Origin: Pseudomonadota bacterium
Lineage (GTDB): Bacteria; Pseudomonadota; Alphaproteobacteria; Rhizobiales; Rhizobiaceae
NCBI GenBank assembly: GCA_023451735.1
Contig: JAEXYH010000004.1
Coordinates: forward strand, 1-64,000
DNA length: 64,000 bases
Direction of reading: 5' to 3'
Shown one piece after another: positions 1 through 9,632 of the stretch. Positions within the stretch are counted from its first letter, which is position 1, and the number at the start of each line of letters is the position of its first letter. The position numbers were made by a program, and so were the translations under genes. The notes under the pieces are model-generated. The model was given only the letters and a program-made list of their open reading frames with translations, had not been told where the DNA came from and did not search any database.

Positions 1-64
1 AAACCCAGAGACCTAACCGGAGCCCGGTCCCAATCAGCATCAGCCAATCTGTCATGGTTTTCAT
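1..64 (-). CDS. possible 5' end of a gene cut by the left window edge
   Basis: The reverse strand has an ATG at 64 (second ATG in frame at 55) that opens a reading frame running off the window start. It encodes about 21 residues, beginning MKTMTDWLMLIGTG, with a hydrophobic character like a membrane segment or signal peptide. No clear ribosome binding site is visible before either ATG, and too little is present to assign a family. It may be chance. Confidence 0.25.
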   Translation of the reverse strand, partial: MKTMTDWLMLIGTGLRLGLWV

Positions 65-312
65 CAGAACGAAGAACATCGTCGCTAGCAGCGCCGCCGC
101 CCTCGTCAGTGAGCGGGTTATAAATCCACACACCCAAAAACGTCAACAGGCTAATTTCATAAATCTGCAAAAATTTGATAAGTTGTTGAAATTAAAGAAT
201 TTATTTGAATTCTGTCACGACGCGAACTCAAATCCCGTATTTTGACGCCGCCCAAGCCCGGCAATAACAAGGATGAAGACCTACATCCCTGGAGCGCCCA
301 AGATCCGGCGGT
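65..312. other. intergenic region, AT-rich promoter-like stretch
   Basis: This stretch holds no convincing gene; the 63-codon frame at 54-245 has no ribosome binding site and no recognisable content. The part around 165-225 is clearly AT-richer than the surroundings and could carry a promoter for the leftward fragment at the window edge. The response-regulator gene ends at 313 reading toward this region. No strong terminator hairpin was found. Confidence 0.3.
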
Positions 313-1032
313 CTAAATACCTGCGGATTGCCTGAGGTCCCGCTCAGCGCGCTCGATCGCACTCGCATTCAGGACCTTGCGGGAAAGAGCGACCGCTACC
401 GCTCTCGTGCGAAGATTGAACCAGCCTTCGCTACCCTGCCCCGGTGTCTCATAAACATCGAGCTTTTCGTAAAGCTGCTGCAACCGGTTCTGCACGCTGC
501 GGAGCGAAAGGTGCTTGCGCTGGGCGATCGCCTTGTCCGTCAGCCCCAATGCCACATCGACAAGAATTTCATATTCCGCGTCAGTCAGGCCGAGCGAATT
601 GCCAAAACTCTTCTGCTGAATACCGCGTACCTCACGGTCGATCACGCACTGGGATTCAACGAAGACGCTACGCAGCGCAAGTTTCAACCGTTCTTCAGAG
701 GCTGACTTCAGTACATAACCATAGGTCGCTCCCTCCGGAACGATCCGTGCCACGCCGCGCACATAGGCTTCGTCGGAATAGTTCGACCAGAAGAGGATTT
801 TGGTATCCGGACGCTCGCGCCAGATCGTGCGCGCCGCCTCGATCCCGTTACGCTCGTTCATCTGCAAATCCATGACGACATGCTCGACCCGTGATGCTCG
901 CGCCTGCGCTTCGCCTTTCAACCCATTTTCCGCCTCGATCACCAATCCGCATTCGGGCAAAGCTGCGCGGACCGCCTCGTTGAGAAACGTACGGTGAAGG
1001 GCATCGTCCTCGACAATCAGGACATCCATCAT
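313..1032 (-). CDS. two-component response regulator, receiver plus LuxR-type HTH
   Basis: The 239-residue protein has a receiver domain (about 1-125) with acidic residues E8, D9 and D10, phosphoacceptor D55 in the VVMDLQM strand and conserved K109. A C-terminal LuxR/NarL-type helix-turn-helix follows at about 148-195. It is the likely partner of the histidine kinase just upstream: the kinase stop codon overlaps this start by 4 nt (ATGA), implying translational coupling. The pair is divergent from the sugar ABC operon at 2518-7908 and probably controls it. That target is inferred from position only. An alternative start lies one codon downstream (1029). Confidence 0.9.
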   Translation of the reverse strand: MMDVLIVEDDALHRTFLNEAVRAALPECGLVIEAENGLKGEAQARASRVEHVVMDLQMNERNGIEAARTIWRERPDTKILFWSNYSDEAYVRGVARIVPEGATYGYVLKSASEERLKLALRSVFVESQCVIDREVRGIQQKSFGNSLGLTDAEYEILVDVALGLTDKAIAQRKHLSLRSVQNRLQQLYEKLDVYETPGQGSEGWFNLRTRAVAVALSRKVLNASAIERAERDLRQSAGI

Positions 1033-2276
1033 CGGACCTCCGCCGATACCGCGCGATCGGTCGAAAGGGTCAGCCTCATGCGCGTCCCCCTCCCCTCCCC
1101 GCCATGGGCCGGATTGCGGCCGATCTCGAACCGCGCGGCAATCAGCCTCGCACGGGTTTTCATATTGTCTATGCCATGCCCGGCCATTTCCTTCAGGTCG
1201 GCAAGACCGCGCCCGTCGTCCTCCACCTCGATGCAGAGTAAATGGCCGATTTTGGTAATTCGCACCATGATGTTGTCGGATTGCCCATGGCGAATCGCAT
1301 TATTCACCGCTTCCTGAACGATGCGAAACAGCGCCACCGCCACAGTAGGGTTGAGATCACGCAGGCTGTCGCCGCTATCGTCGATCATCGTCCATTCGAT
1401 CGGCTGTCCGCTTTCCCGGACTGACCGTTCCAGATGGTTTTCTATTGCCTCGGCGACGCCGAAAAGCTGCAGCACGGTGGGCTTGGCTTCCTCGATGATC
1501 TGACGAAGGTCGTGCATGCATTGCTGCATCGACCGACAGAGCGGCTCCAGTGCTTCGCCGGACACGACGGGCATAGCCGTCAAACGCTCCATGCGACGCG
1601 TCAGCCGCGTCAGATCGGCAAGCGTCTGATCGTGCAGGTCCATGCCGATCCGCTGGCGTTCAGCTTCCAATGCCTCGGTCAACTTCAGAGCACCGGAGCG
1701 CAGGCCCTCTTCCCGGGCGCGGGCTTGCGTTTCGATGACGGCGGAGCGCTTCGCCTGCTCTGCCGCGCGCAACGCGAAGAAATAGGGCGCCAGAAGATCG
1801 GCCACTGCACGGGCGTTTTCGACGTCTTCCTGCGTATAGAGGTCATGCTGCTGGCTGGAGCAGCTCAGTGCGCCGATCACGTCGCCCTGAACTTTGAGCG
1901 GGACATGCAAGCGGCTGCGCAGGGAGAGCTCGATGATCGGGCTCGAAAACGCACCTTCGAAATGGAAACGCGGGTCGGTGCAGGCGTCGGCCGAAAGCAG
2001 GAAATCCACCTCGCCTGAAAGCAGGGTGCGGATAGGGCTACCGGTCAGCAGCGCCGGCGGATGCTGGCTCCAGGCCGTATCAAGTCCGCTCTCATAGGCA
2101 ATATGATATTTGCCATCCAGCATCTTGATACAGACGTCGAGATGGTCGTGCGGAATGATATGGCTGATCTCTTCGGCCACCGCCTTGATGATCGAATCGA
2201 AATCGAGCTGGCCCGCCAGCAGCCGGGAGATCCCGAGATAGCGGTCGAACAGCGAATTGCGCGCCGTATTGAGCAT
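1029..2276 (-). CDS. cytoplasmic GAF-domain sensor histidine kinase (NarL/DesK class)
   Basis: The 415-residue kinase has no transmembrane segment. A GAF-like sensory domain spans about 20-165, followed by a coiled-coil linker (170-205) and a HisKA_3-type dimerisation motif with phospho-His H215 in GMDLHDQ. The HATPase_c domain shows the N-box NNAIRH (325-330), DDGRG and a late GRGTRM glycine motif. Lack of membrane segments suggests that it senses a cytosolic metabolite, perhaps an imported sugar or its product. It is co-transcribed with the downstream response regulator (4-nt overlap) and divergent from the ABC operon. The ligand is unknown. Confidence 0.88.
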   Translation of the reverse strand: MLNTARNSLFDRYLGISRLLAGQLDFDSIIKAVAEEISHIIPHDHLDVCIKMLDGKYHIAYESGLDTAWSQHPPALLTGSPIRTLLSGEVDFLLSADACTDPRFHFEGAFSSPIIELSLRSRLHVPLKVQGDVIGALSCSSQQHDLYTQEDVENARAVADLLAPYFFALRAAEQAKRSAVIETQARAREEGLRSGALKLTEALEAERQRIGMDLHDQTLADLTRLTRRMERLTAMPVVSGEALEPLCRSMQQCMHDLRQIIEEAKPTVLQLFGVAEAIENHLERSVRESGQPIEWTMIDDSGDSLRDLNPTVAVALFRIVQEAVNNAIRHGQSDNIMVRITKIGHLLCIEVEDDGRGLADLKEMAGHGIDNMKTRARLIAARFEIGRNPAHGGEGRGTRMRLTLSTDRAVSAEVR

Positions 2277-2517
2277 GTGCGGACCTCCTCCGAGTCCTAA
2301 GGCTAATTAAGCGTCAGCTTTACCTTCAAGTCTTGCGGGAACCCGCAGATATTGCGCGAAAGCCCGCAGAAAGCGTGCTTGGATGCGCCTGTACTTTGTC
2401 AAAAATCTCCTCCATTCTCGATCTACTGAGCAAAAGGGGCTCAGGGCAATCATTATCTCCGGAACAACCGTTGAGGAGCGGCCCGGACGATATGCAGGGA
2501 GCTTTTGGGAGGAAATC
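2277..2517. promoter_or_regulatory. divergent promoter region: two-component pair / sugar ABC operon
   Basis: A 241-nt intergenic region separates the leftward kinase gene from the rightward binding-protein gene. It should carry both promoters and the binding site of the response regulator. A GGGAGGAAAT ribosome binding site precedes the ATG at 2518. I could not define the -35/-10 boxes or an operator with confidence. Confidence 0.5.
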
Positions 2518-3525
2518 ATGACTATCAGAACGATGCTGGCGGCATCCGTCGCAGTCGCGTGCCTATGTGGGTCAGCGCTCGCCGATACGTCTTCGAAGAA
2601 AATCGCTTTGTCTAACAACTACGCCGGAAATTCCTGGCGCCAGGCAATGCTGACGAGTTGGGACAAGATCACCAAGGAAGCCGTGTCGAAGGGCGTCGTC
2701 GCAGCCGCTGACCCGTTCACCACTGCTGAAAACCAGGCGACCGAACAGGCCGCACAGATCCAGAACATGATCCTGCAGGGTTATGATGCGATCGTTATCA
2801 ACGCTGCTTCGCCGACCGCGCTCAACGGTGCAATCAAGGAAGCCTGTGATGCCGGCATCACCGTCGTATCCTTCGACGGTATCGTCACCGAACCTTGCGC
2901 CTGGCGCATCGCCGTCGATTTCAAGAAGATGGGCGAAAGCCAGGTCGATTACCTCGCCAAGAAGCTGCCCAAGGGCGGCAACCTGCTCGAGATCCGCGGT
3001 CTGGCCGGCGTTTCGGTTGATGACGAGATCCATGCGGGTATCGCAGCCGGCGTCGCCAAGAACCCGCAGTTCAAGATCGTCGGTTCGGTGAACGGCGATT
3101 GGGCTCAGGACGTTGCCCAGCGCGCCGTCGCTGGAATCTTGCCGAGCCTGCCGGAAGTGGCGGCCGTCGTCACCCAGGGTGGTGACGGTTACGGTGCGGC
3201 GCAGGCCTTTGCAGCTGCCAAGCGCCCGACACCGACCATCGTCATGGGTAACCGCGAGGACGAACTCGTCTGGTGGAAACAGCAGAAGGATAAGGACGGT
3301 TACGAGACCATGTCGGTCTCCATCGCTCCCGGCGTCTCGACGCTCGCCTTCTGGGTGGCGCAGCAGATCCTCGACGGCAAGGAGGTTAAGAAGGACCTTG
3401 TCGTGCCGTTCCTCAGCATCGATCAGGCAAGCCTGGAAGACAGCCTGAAAAACACCCAGAAGGGTGGGGTGGCGAATGTCGAATATTCGCTCGAAGACGC
3501 CCAGAAGGTGATCGACGCGAAGTAG
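2518..3525 (+). CDS. sugar ABC transporter periplasmic substrate-binding protein
   Basis: The 335-residue protein starts with a Sec signal peptide (cleavage near ALA-DT, residues 20-22). The rest has the type I periplasmic binding fold of the ribose/xylose class (Peripla_BP_4), with the typical GYDAIVINAASP and VVSFDG segments and a late TQGGDGYGA hinge segment. An in-frame upstream start at 2383 is rejected because it puts 45 residues before the signal peptide and because a strong RBS precedes 2518. It is the first gene of an ABC operon with the ATPase at 3609 and permeases at 5066 and 6004. The substrate is unknown; a sugar or sugar acid is likely given the SMP-30 lactonase at the end of the operon. 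Confidence 0.9.
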   Translation: MTIRTMLAASVAVACLCGSALADTSSKKIALSNNYAGNSWRQAMLTSWDKITKEAVSKGVVAAADPFTTAENQATEQAAQIQNMILQGYDAIVINAASPTALNGAIKEACDAGITVVSFDGIVTEPCAWRIAVDFKKMGESQVDYLAKKLPKGGNLLEIRGLAGVSVDDEIHAGIAAGVAKNPQFKIVGSVNGDWAQDVAQRAVAGILPSLPEVAAVVTQGGDGYGAAQAFAAAKRPTPTIVMGNREDELVWWKQQKDKDGYETMSVSIAPGVSTLAFWVAQQILDGKEVKKDLVVPFLSIDQASLEDSLKNTQKGGVANVEYSLEDAQKVIDAK

Positions 3526-3608
3526 CGTCGCCTCCCGCGTGCCCGGGGCGCGGCCTTTTCCGCTGCGTCCCGGCATGACCTTTGCCATTACAGAACAATA
3601 GCGATTGC

Positions 3609-5069
3609 ATGACGGAAACCTTGAAACGAGAAGAGGTTGTGGCCGCGCGCGGCATCAAGGTGACGTTCGGGGCCGTGAAGGCGCTCGACGGCGCCGACCT
3701 CGTGATCCATGCCGGAGAATGTATCGGATTGGTTGGTCACAATGGCGCCGGCAAGTCCACCATCGTCAATGTCATCAATGGGGGCTTGAGCCCGCATGAC
3801 GGTTCGCTCAGCTACAGCGGCAACGAGAGCCACGGAATATCCGCCGCCCGCGCTAACGGCGTGCGCTGCGTTTTCCAGGAATTGTCCCTCTGCCCCAATC
3901 TGACGGTTGGTGAAAACGCCCGCATCATGCATGCGGAGCTCAAGGGGTGGAACTGGCGCGGCCGTGCGCTTTCACTGGTCGAATCGCAGCTTCGCGACAT
4001 TTTCCCCGGTCATTCGATCGATTGCGATCTGACCGTCGACGATTTGTCGATCGCCGAGCGGCAGATGGTCGAGATCGCCATCAGCTTTGCCGGCCTTAAT
4101 CAAAGACCCAAGCTCGTCATCCTCGACGAACCGACATCCTCGCTCGACGCCGGGCTTGCTGCGCAGCTGATGGCCTATATCCGTAAATTCGTGCGTGAGG
4201 GCGGTTCGGTTCTGCTGATCTCGCACATTCTCGGCGAAATCCTCTCCACCTCCGACCGTATTGTCGTGATGAAGGACGGCCGCGTGGTGGCTGACCGGGC
4301 GGCATCGGAATTCACCACACGCAGCCTCGTCGAAGCGATGGGCAATGTCGTGCGCGAGCAGGAATTTTCACGCGCAGCAACTGTGAGGACGGGCGAACCG
4401 GCTCTGTCCATGCCGCCGCGCCGCGGCCATGGGCTTGCGTTTCGGGCATGGCGTGGAGAGATGATCGGCCTTGCTGGCCTCGGTGGCCACGGCCAGACCG
4501 AAGCCCTGCTCGACCTCTATCTCGATCGCAACAGCAACTGGTGGCCGACGAAAAGGCGGGAGATCGCCTTTGTTGCCGGCGACCGCAGCCTGAACGGCAC
4601 GTTCCCGCTGTGGAGCATCCTGAAAAACCTGTCGATCGCCTCGCTCGGCCAGCTTTCGACCAACCGCATGGTCGACCGGGCGCGGGAGGAAACGCTTGGT
4701 GCCGGGTGGAAACAGCGGATTGAAATCCGCACGCCCGACATGGGCAACCGCATCCTGTCGCTCTCCGGTGGCAACCAGCAGAAGGTGCTTTTCGCCCGCG
4801 CACTGGCAACCACGGCAAGCACGGTGCTGATGGACGACCCGATGCGCGGCGTCGATATCGGCACCAAGCAGGAAGTCTATGGAATCCTCCGTTCGGAAGC
4901 GGCGAATGGCCGGACCTTCATCTGGTACTCGACGGAAATGGATGAAATCCGCCTCTGCGACCGGGTTTATGTTTTCCGGGATGGTGCGATTGCGGCCGAA
5001 CTCGTCGGTGAAGAGATTACCGAAAAGAACGTGCTGGCAGCCTCTTTCCACGAAGGAGACTCCGCATGA
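3609..5069 (+). CDS. sugar ABC transporter ATP-binding protein (RbsA/XylG type)
   Basis: This 486-residue protein has two ABC domains, as usual for ribose-class importers. The first has Walker A GHNGAGKST and Walker B LVILDEPTSSLD, but DDLSIAERQMVEIA stands in place of a canonical LSGGQ. The second has the degenerate Walker A usual in this class (GLAGLGGHGQTEA) and a clear LSGGNQQKVLFARAL signature with DDPMRGVD. The second half is somewhat short compared with RbsA. An alternative start nine codons upstream (3582) is possible. Its stop overlaps the permease start by 4 nt. Confidence 0.9.
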   Translation: MTETLKREEVVAARGIKVTFGAVKALDGADLVIHAGECIGLVGHNGAGKSTIVNVINGGLSPHDGSLSYSGNESHGISAARANGVRCVFQELSLCPNLTVGENARIMHAELKGWNWRGRALSLVESQLRDIFPGHSIDCDLTVDDLSIAERQMVEIAISFAGLNQRPKLVILDEPTSSLDAGLAAQLMAYIRKFVREGGSVLLISHILGEILSTSDRIVVMKDGRVVADRAASEFTTRSLVEAMGNVVREQEFSRAATVRTGEPALSMPPRRGHGLAFRAWRGEMIGLAGLGGHGQTEALLDLYLDRNSNWWPTKRREIAFVAGDRSLNGTFPLWSILKNLSIASLGQLSTNRMVDRAREETLGAGWKQRIEIRTPDMGNRILSLSGGNQQKVLFARALATTASTVLMDDPMRGVDIGTKQEVYGILRSEAANGRTFIWYSTEMDEIRLCDRVYVFRDGAIAAELVGEEITEKNVLAASFHEGDSA

Positions 5070-6007
5070 AACTCTCCTCCGGCACAATCCGCCTGATCAT
5101 CCCCGCCGCTTCGCTGGTGCTGCTACTTGCCGCCGTTTTCTATATGCAGCCACGCGCCATGAGCTATACCGGCCTGAACCTTCTGTTCAACCTCGCGGTT
5201 CCCATCGCACTGGCAACTATCGCCCAGATGCTGATCATGTCGGTCAACGACCTCGATCTGTCGATGGGTACCTTCGTCAGCTTCTGCGCCTGCGTCGCCG
5301 CGACCTTTCTTCAGACGTCACCAGCGCTCGGCATCCTGATTTTACTGGGTGCTATTGCAGCCTACGCCCTCATCGGCGTCGTCATCCACATCCGCGGCCT
5401 ACCCTCGATCGTGGTAACACTCGGCATGAGTTTCGTCTGGGGTGGCCTCGCCGTCCTGATCCTCCCCTCCCCAGGCGGTACCGCACCGACATGGGCACGA
5501 TGGGTGATGACGGCTAAACCGCCGCTTTTGCCGGTCGCGATCATCGCCAGCATCCTCATCGCCACCGTCACCCATTACATCGTCATGCGCTCCTCCTTCG
5601 GCGTGCTGATGCGCGGCGTCGGCGGCAATGATCGCTCGGTAGAGCGGGCCGGCTGGTCGGTGGTCGGCATCAGGGCGGCCACCTACGCACTTGCCGGGTT
5701 ATTCGCGATCCTTGCCGGAATAGCCCTGGTTGGCCTCACGACATCCGCCGATGCCAATATCGCGCTTCGCTACACGCTTCTGTCGATCGCCGGTGTCATT
5801 CTCGGCGGCGGACAATTCGTCGGCGGCAAGGTTTCACCAATCGGGGCTGTCATCGGCGCATTGACGCTTACGCTTGCCGGTTCCTTCCTGTCCTTCATGC
5901 GCATTTCGCCCGATTGGCAGATCGGTGCCCAAGGCGCGATCCTGATTGTCGTTCTGGCCCTGCGCCTTGCCCTCAACCGTCTCGAAAAGCGGGAGAAGAG
6001 CCAATGA
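5066..6007 (+). CDS. sugar ABC transporter permease (RbsC type), first of two
   Basis: The 313-residue integral membrane protein has about eight to ten hydrophobic segments and the BPD_transp_2 signature, including MSVNDLDLSMGTFVSF early and GRYTLLSIAGVILGGG-like glycine-rich residues late (near 240). It follows the ATPase with an ATGA overlap and precedes a second permease, again with a 4-nt overlap. Two different permease genes imply a heterodimeric channel, whereas RbsC normally forms a homodimer. Confidence 0.9.
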   Translation: MKLSSGTIRLIIPAASLVLLLAAVFYMQPRAMSYTGLNLLFNLAVPIALATIAQMLIMSVNDLDLSMGTFVSFCACVAATFLQTSPALGILILLGAIAAYALIGVVIHIRGLPSIVVTLGMSFVWGGLAVLILPSPGGTAPTWARWVMTAKPPLLPVAIIASILIATVTHYIVMRSSFGVLMRGVGGNDRSVERAGWSVVGIRAATYALAGLFAILAGIALVGLTTSADANIALRYTLLSIAGVILGGGQFVGGKVSPIGAVIGALTLTLAGSFLSFMRISPDWQIGAQGAILIVVLALRLALNRLEKREKSQ

Positions 6008-6951
6008 CACTGCATCGTTTTCTCATGGCCAAACCGTGGATCTGGTCTTTCGCCGCAACGATCATCGTGTGGATCGTCACGGTACTCTTCACCGGCGGCG
6101 CCAGTTCCTTCGGCCTGTCGCAGGCCGCTCTCACCTTTGCTGCGTTTTCGGTCGTCGTCGGTATCGGCCAGATGTTCGTCATCACGCTCGGGCCGGGCAA
6201 TATCGATCTTTCGGTACCTGCGACCATGACCCTGTCGGGAACCCTTGCCCTGAAACTGATGGACGTGCAGGACGGCATGATCGTCGTCGGGCTACTCGCC
6301 TCGATCGGCATTGGGCTTATCATCGGGCTCGGCAACTATGTATTGATCAAGGCACTGCGCATTCCGCCTATCATCGCGACCCTGTCGATGAGCTTCATCG
6401 TCCAGTCGGTGGCTATCTGGAGCAATCGCGGCCTGCGCATCAAACCTCCTGAAACACTGGCGAGTTTTGCGACATCGGGCCTGTTCGGCATCCCCAATGT
6501 CGCACTGGTGGCGCTGACCCTCTCGGTGGTCGCCTGGGTTCTTCTTGAAAAATCCATCTACGGACGCTGGATTTCAGCAATCGGCCAGAGCACGTTTGCT
6601 GCCCGCATGGCCGGTATCCCGGTCGATGGCACGCGGCTCGTCACCTATATGCTTTGCGCCGTTCTGGCCTCGGTCTGCGGTTATCTGCTGGCGAGCTTTT
6701 CCGGCGGCGCGGCGCTCAACATGGGGTCCGAATACCTGCTGATGTCGATCGCTGTCGTGGTGATCGGCGGAACAGCGGTTGCCGGCGGCAATTCCAACAT
6801 ACCCGGCATATGGGGCGCCTCGCTTTTCATGTTTCTGGTGGTCTCGATGCTCAACACCTACGGCTTCGGTGCCGGTTTCCGCCTCATTCTCACAGGGCTC
6901 ATCATCATCGTCGTCATTCTGCTTGCCGGCGGCCGGCAATCGCTTCGCTAG
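6004..6951 (+). CDS. sugar ABC transporter permease (RbsC type), second of two
   Basis: The 315-residue membrane protein belongs to the same permease family as its neighbour, with the FVITLGPGNIDLSVPA segment after the second membrane helix and a late AVVVIGGTAVAGG motif. The ATG at 6004 overlaps the previous stop by 4 nt. The longer in-frame start at 5914 would lie deep inside the upstream gene and is rejected. It is the last transport gene before the SMP-30 lactonase 39 nt downstream. Confidence 0.9.
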   Translation: MTLHRFLMAKPWIWSFAATIIVWIVTVLFTGGASSFGLSQAALTFAAFSVVVGIGQMFVITLGPGNIDLSVPATMTLSGTLALKLMDVQDGMIVVGLLASIGIGLIIGLGNYVLIKALRIPPIIATLSMSFIVQSVAIWSNRGLRIKPPETLASFATSGLFGIPNVALVALTLSVVAWVLLEKSIYGRWISAIGQSTFAARMAGIPVDGTRLVTYMLCAVLASVCGYLLASFSGGAALNMGSEYLLMSIAVVVIGGTAVAGGNSNIPGIWGASLFMFLVVSMLNTYGFGAGFRLILTGLIIIVVILLAGGRQSLR

Positions 6952-6990
6952 CCGCAGATAGCCAAAACAACATCAATCGGATGCAATGCC

Positions 6991-7908
6991 ATGTCACAGA
7001 CCTCATCCATCTACGAAATCCATGATGACCGCTTCCGGTTTCTGATCGTCCCGTCCTCTCCGCTGGACGAGCTTTATTCCGAATGCCGCTGGGCGGAAGG
7101 ACCGGTGTGGTTTGCCGATCAGGGATGCCTGATCTGGAGCGACAATCCCAACGAACGCATGCTGCGCTGGGTCGAGGGCGGCGGTGTTTCGACCTTCCGT
7201 AGCCCGTCCAACTTCTCCAACGGCAACACCAGAGACCGGCAGGGCCGGTTGGTAACCTGCGAACACGGCACCCGCCGCGTCACCCGATCCGAAATCGACG
7301 GCTCGATCACCGTCCTTGCCGACAGCTATCAGGGCAAACGGCTGAACTCGCCCAATGACGTCGTGGTGCGTTCCGATGGCAGCGTCTGGTTCACCGACCC
7401 GACCTACGGCATCATGTCCAACTACGAGGGTTATCGCGCCGATCCGGAACAGGAAACCCGCAACGTCTATCGGCTCGATCCGAAAACCGGCACGCTGGAT
7501 GCCGTCGTCACCGACTTCGGCCAACCGAATGGCCTAGCCTTCTCACCGGATGAAAGCATCCTCTATGTGGCGGACTCTTCTTCCAGCCACGATCCCAGCC
7601 GGCCCCGCCATATCCGTGCCTTCGACGTGGTCGATGGGCGCACGCTTACAAACAGCCGGGAACATTGCACCATCGATGCCGGCCTACCGGACGGCTTTCG
7701 TGTCGATGTCTACGGCAACATCTGGACCAGCGCCGGCGATGGCGTGCATTGCTTCGGGCCTGAGGGAAAACTGCTCGGCAAGATCCTGATCCCGCAAACG
7801 GTCGCGAACGTCACCTTCGGCGGTCCGAGGCGCAACCGCCTGTTCATCACCGCGACCAAATCGCTCTACGCCGTCTATACGGCAACGATCGGCACGTCAC
7901 TCGGATAG
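6991..7908 (+). CDS. SMP-30/gluconolactonase family lactonase
   Basis: This 305-residue protein is a six-bladed beta-propeller hydrolase. Characteristic pieces are ECRWAEGPVWF (metal-binding Glu near residue 36), NGNTRDRQGRLVTCEH, SPNDVVVRSDGSVWFTDPTYG and PNGLAFSPDES, which supply the metal-coordinating Asn and Asp residues. Enzymes of this family hydrolyse sugar lactones in the cytoplasm or periplasm; no signal peptide is seen, so cytoplasmic action is likely. It sits 39 nt after the second permease and probably opens a lactone made from, or imported as, the ABC substrate. Confidence 0.9.
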   Translation: MSQTSSIYEIHDDRFRFLIVPSSPLDELYSECRWAEGPVWFADQGCLIWSDNPNERMLRWVEGGGVSTFRSPSNFSNGNTRDRQGRLVTCEHGTRRVTRSEIDGSITVLADSYQGKRLNSPNDVVVRSDGSVWFTDPTYGIMSNYEGYRADPEQETRNVYRLDPKTGTLDAVVTDFGQPNGLAFSPDESILYVADSSSSHDPSRPRHIRAFDVVDGRTLTNSREHCTIDAGLPDGFRVDVYGNIWTSAGDGVHCFGPEGKLLGKILIPQTVANVTFGGPRRNRLFITATKSLYAVYTATIGTSLG

Positions 7909-7912
7909 CGCT

Positions 7913-9619
7913 CTACCTGTCAGCCGCCACACTTCGCCCCGCAGTCCCAATTCTCGAAAGCAGGATAACGGGAAGAACACTGATCGCGACGATGGCAAGC
8001 GCCGCGATCGACGCCTCCTCATAGGTCCCGCGAGCCGCCTCGCCGTAGAGATGCGTGGCGAAGGTTTCGACGTTCAGCGGGCGCAGGAGAAGTGTCGCCG
8101 GCAATTCCTTGATGCAATCGACGAAAACCAGCAGGGCTGCCGCCGAGATCGCGGCCTTGGACAGCGGCAGATGCACATGCCGGAATGTGCCGGAGGGAGA
8201 TTGCCCGAGCGTGCGCGATGCATGATCGAGCGACATGGGAATGCGTGACAGCCCGGCTTCAATACCTCCCGCAGAAATTGCCAGGAAGCGCACGGTCAAT
8301 GCGTAGACCACGGCCGCACCCGATCCCATGAACAGGAGCCCGGTCGAGATACCGAACCAGTCAAGCGCGGTACGGTCGATAAAGCGATCGAAGCCGGCAA
8401 GCACGATCAGCACACCGATGGCCACAACGGTACCGGGCGCCGCATAACCCACGGTCGACAGTCGAAGCAACATGGCCGATGTCTTGCCGGGACGTAGCCG
8501 GGTGACGTAGGCGACGACGAGCCCGAGCGAAACGGTGACGACAGTCGCCAATGTCGCGATAGTGACCGTGCTGATCGCCTCGTTGAGAAGGCGTGGCGAG
8601 AGGCCGGCAAACTGGTAGCGTTTCCACGCTTCGGTGCTCAGATAGATGGCTGGAGCAACAAAGCCGAGCAGAATAGGAACAGACCCCAGAAACAGGAAGA
8701 ACAGGCCCTTCGCCGGGTTTACCTCTTGCGGCGTAAACCCACGGCCGCGGCGGGCATCCGTCGCGTAACGCTGTTTTCGCCGCGCCCAGCGCTCGACCGC
8801 CACAAGCGCAACCACGATCAACAGCAAGGCCAGCGCAATCTGCGAGGCGCCCGGCAGATCGGTGCGGGTGATCCATGTCGTGTAGATTGACACGGTCATG
8901 GTGCGAACACCGAGAAACTCGGCAGCGCCGACATCGTTCAGCGTTTCCATCAGCGCAAGAGCAATGCCGACAGCCACAGCAGGCCGCGCCAACGGCAGCG
9001 CGACACGCCAGAACACCGCGCGACGGGAAATGCCGAGCGTGCGGGCGGCATCGACAAGATTGCCCGATTGAGTGAGGAACATCGCCCGTGTGGGAATGTA
9101 GACATAGGGGTATAGCACGAAGCCGAGCAGCAGGATGCAGCCTGTCATCGAGCGGATATCCGGCAGCCGGAATTGTCGAGGGCTTTCATAACCCAATACC
9201 CATCGGATCGCCCCCTGCACCGAGCCGATCGGGTGCAGGATGTCGAGATAGGCATAGGCAATAATATAGGTCGGCACGGCAAGCGGCAGCAGCAGAGCCC
9301 ATTCGAGCAGGCGCCGTCCTGGAAAGTCATAGGCGGTCACCAGCCAGGCAGTGGTGGTGCCGAGCATCGCCGTGACGATGCCTACGCCGACCAGCAGAAT
9401 GACTGTGTCGCGCAATGAAACCGGAAGGATGCTGGAAAAAAGATGCGCCCAGAGGCCGGTGGAACCCTTCAGCGCCTCCAGAGCCAGACCTGCCACAGGT
9501 AAAACGACGATCAGCGCGGCAATGGCGGAAAGGACCAGCCAGTTTCTGCCGGAACGACCAGCATGACTGACGACCGATGGGCCGGCGACCGATTTGCTGG
9601 CAGGCATAGGCATATCCAT
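7913..9619 (-). CDS. fbpB: ferric iron ABC transporter permease (FbpB/FutB type)
   Basis: The 568-residue protein carries two fused BPD_transp_1 permease halves with about twelve membrane segments, as in FbpB-type iron permeases. EAA-loop regions are seen near DAARTLGISRRAVFWRVALP (first half) and DHASRTLGQSPSGTFRHVHLP (second half). It lies downstream of the binding-protein gene, separated by a strong hairpin at 9633-9661. ATG codons at 9619 and 9613 are both possible starts; neither has a strong RBS. The substrate assignment rests on the binding protein. Confidence 0.88.
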   Translation of the reverse strand: MDMPMPASKSVAGPSVVSHAGRSGRNWLVLSAIAALIVVLPVAGLALEALKGSTGLWAHLFSSILPVSLRDTVILLVGVGIVTAMLGTTTAWLVTAYDFPGRRLLEWALLLPLAVPTYIIAYAYLDILHPIGSVQGAIRWVLGYESPRQFRLPDIRSMTGCILLLGFVLYPYVYIPTRAMFLTQSGNLVDAARTLGISRRAVFWRVALPLARPAVAVGIALALMETLNDVGAAEFLGVRTMTVSIYTTWITRTDLPGASQIALALLLIVVALVAVERWARRKQRYATDARRGRGFTPQEVNPAKGLFFLFLGSVPILLGFVAPAIYLSTEAWKRYQFAGLSPRLLNEAISTVTIATLATVVTVSLGLVVAYVTRLRPGKTSAMLLRLSTVGYAAPGTVVAIGVLIVLAGFDRFIDRTALDWFGISTGLLFMGSGAAVVYALTVRFLAISAGGIEAGLSRIPMSLDHASRTLGQSPSGTFRHVHLPLSKAAISAAALLVFVDCIKELPATLLLRPLNVETFATHLYGEAARGTYEEASIAALAIVAISVLPVILLSRIGTAGRSVAADR

Positions 9620-9632
9620 GAGATGACGGATG

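Noticed and set aside
54..245. 63-codon frame on the plus strand
   Set aside because: No ribosome binding site, unusual composition, and part of the region is AT-rich promoter-like DNA.
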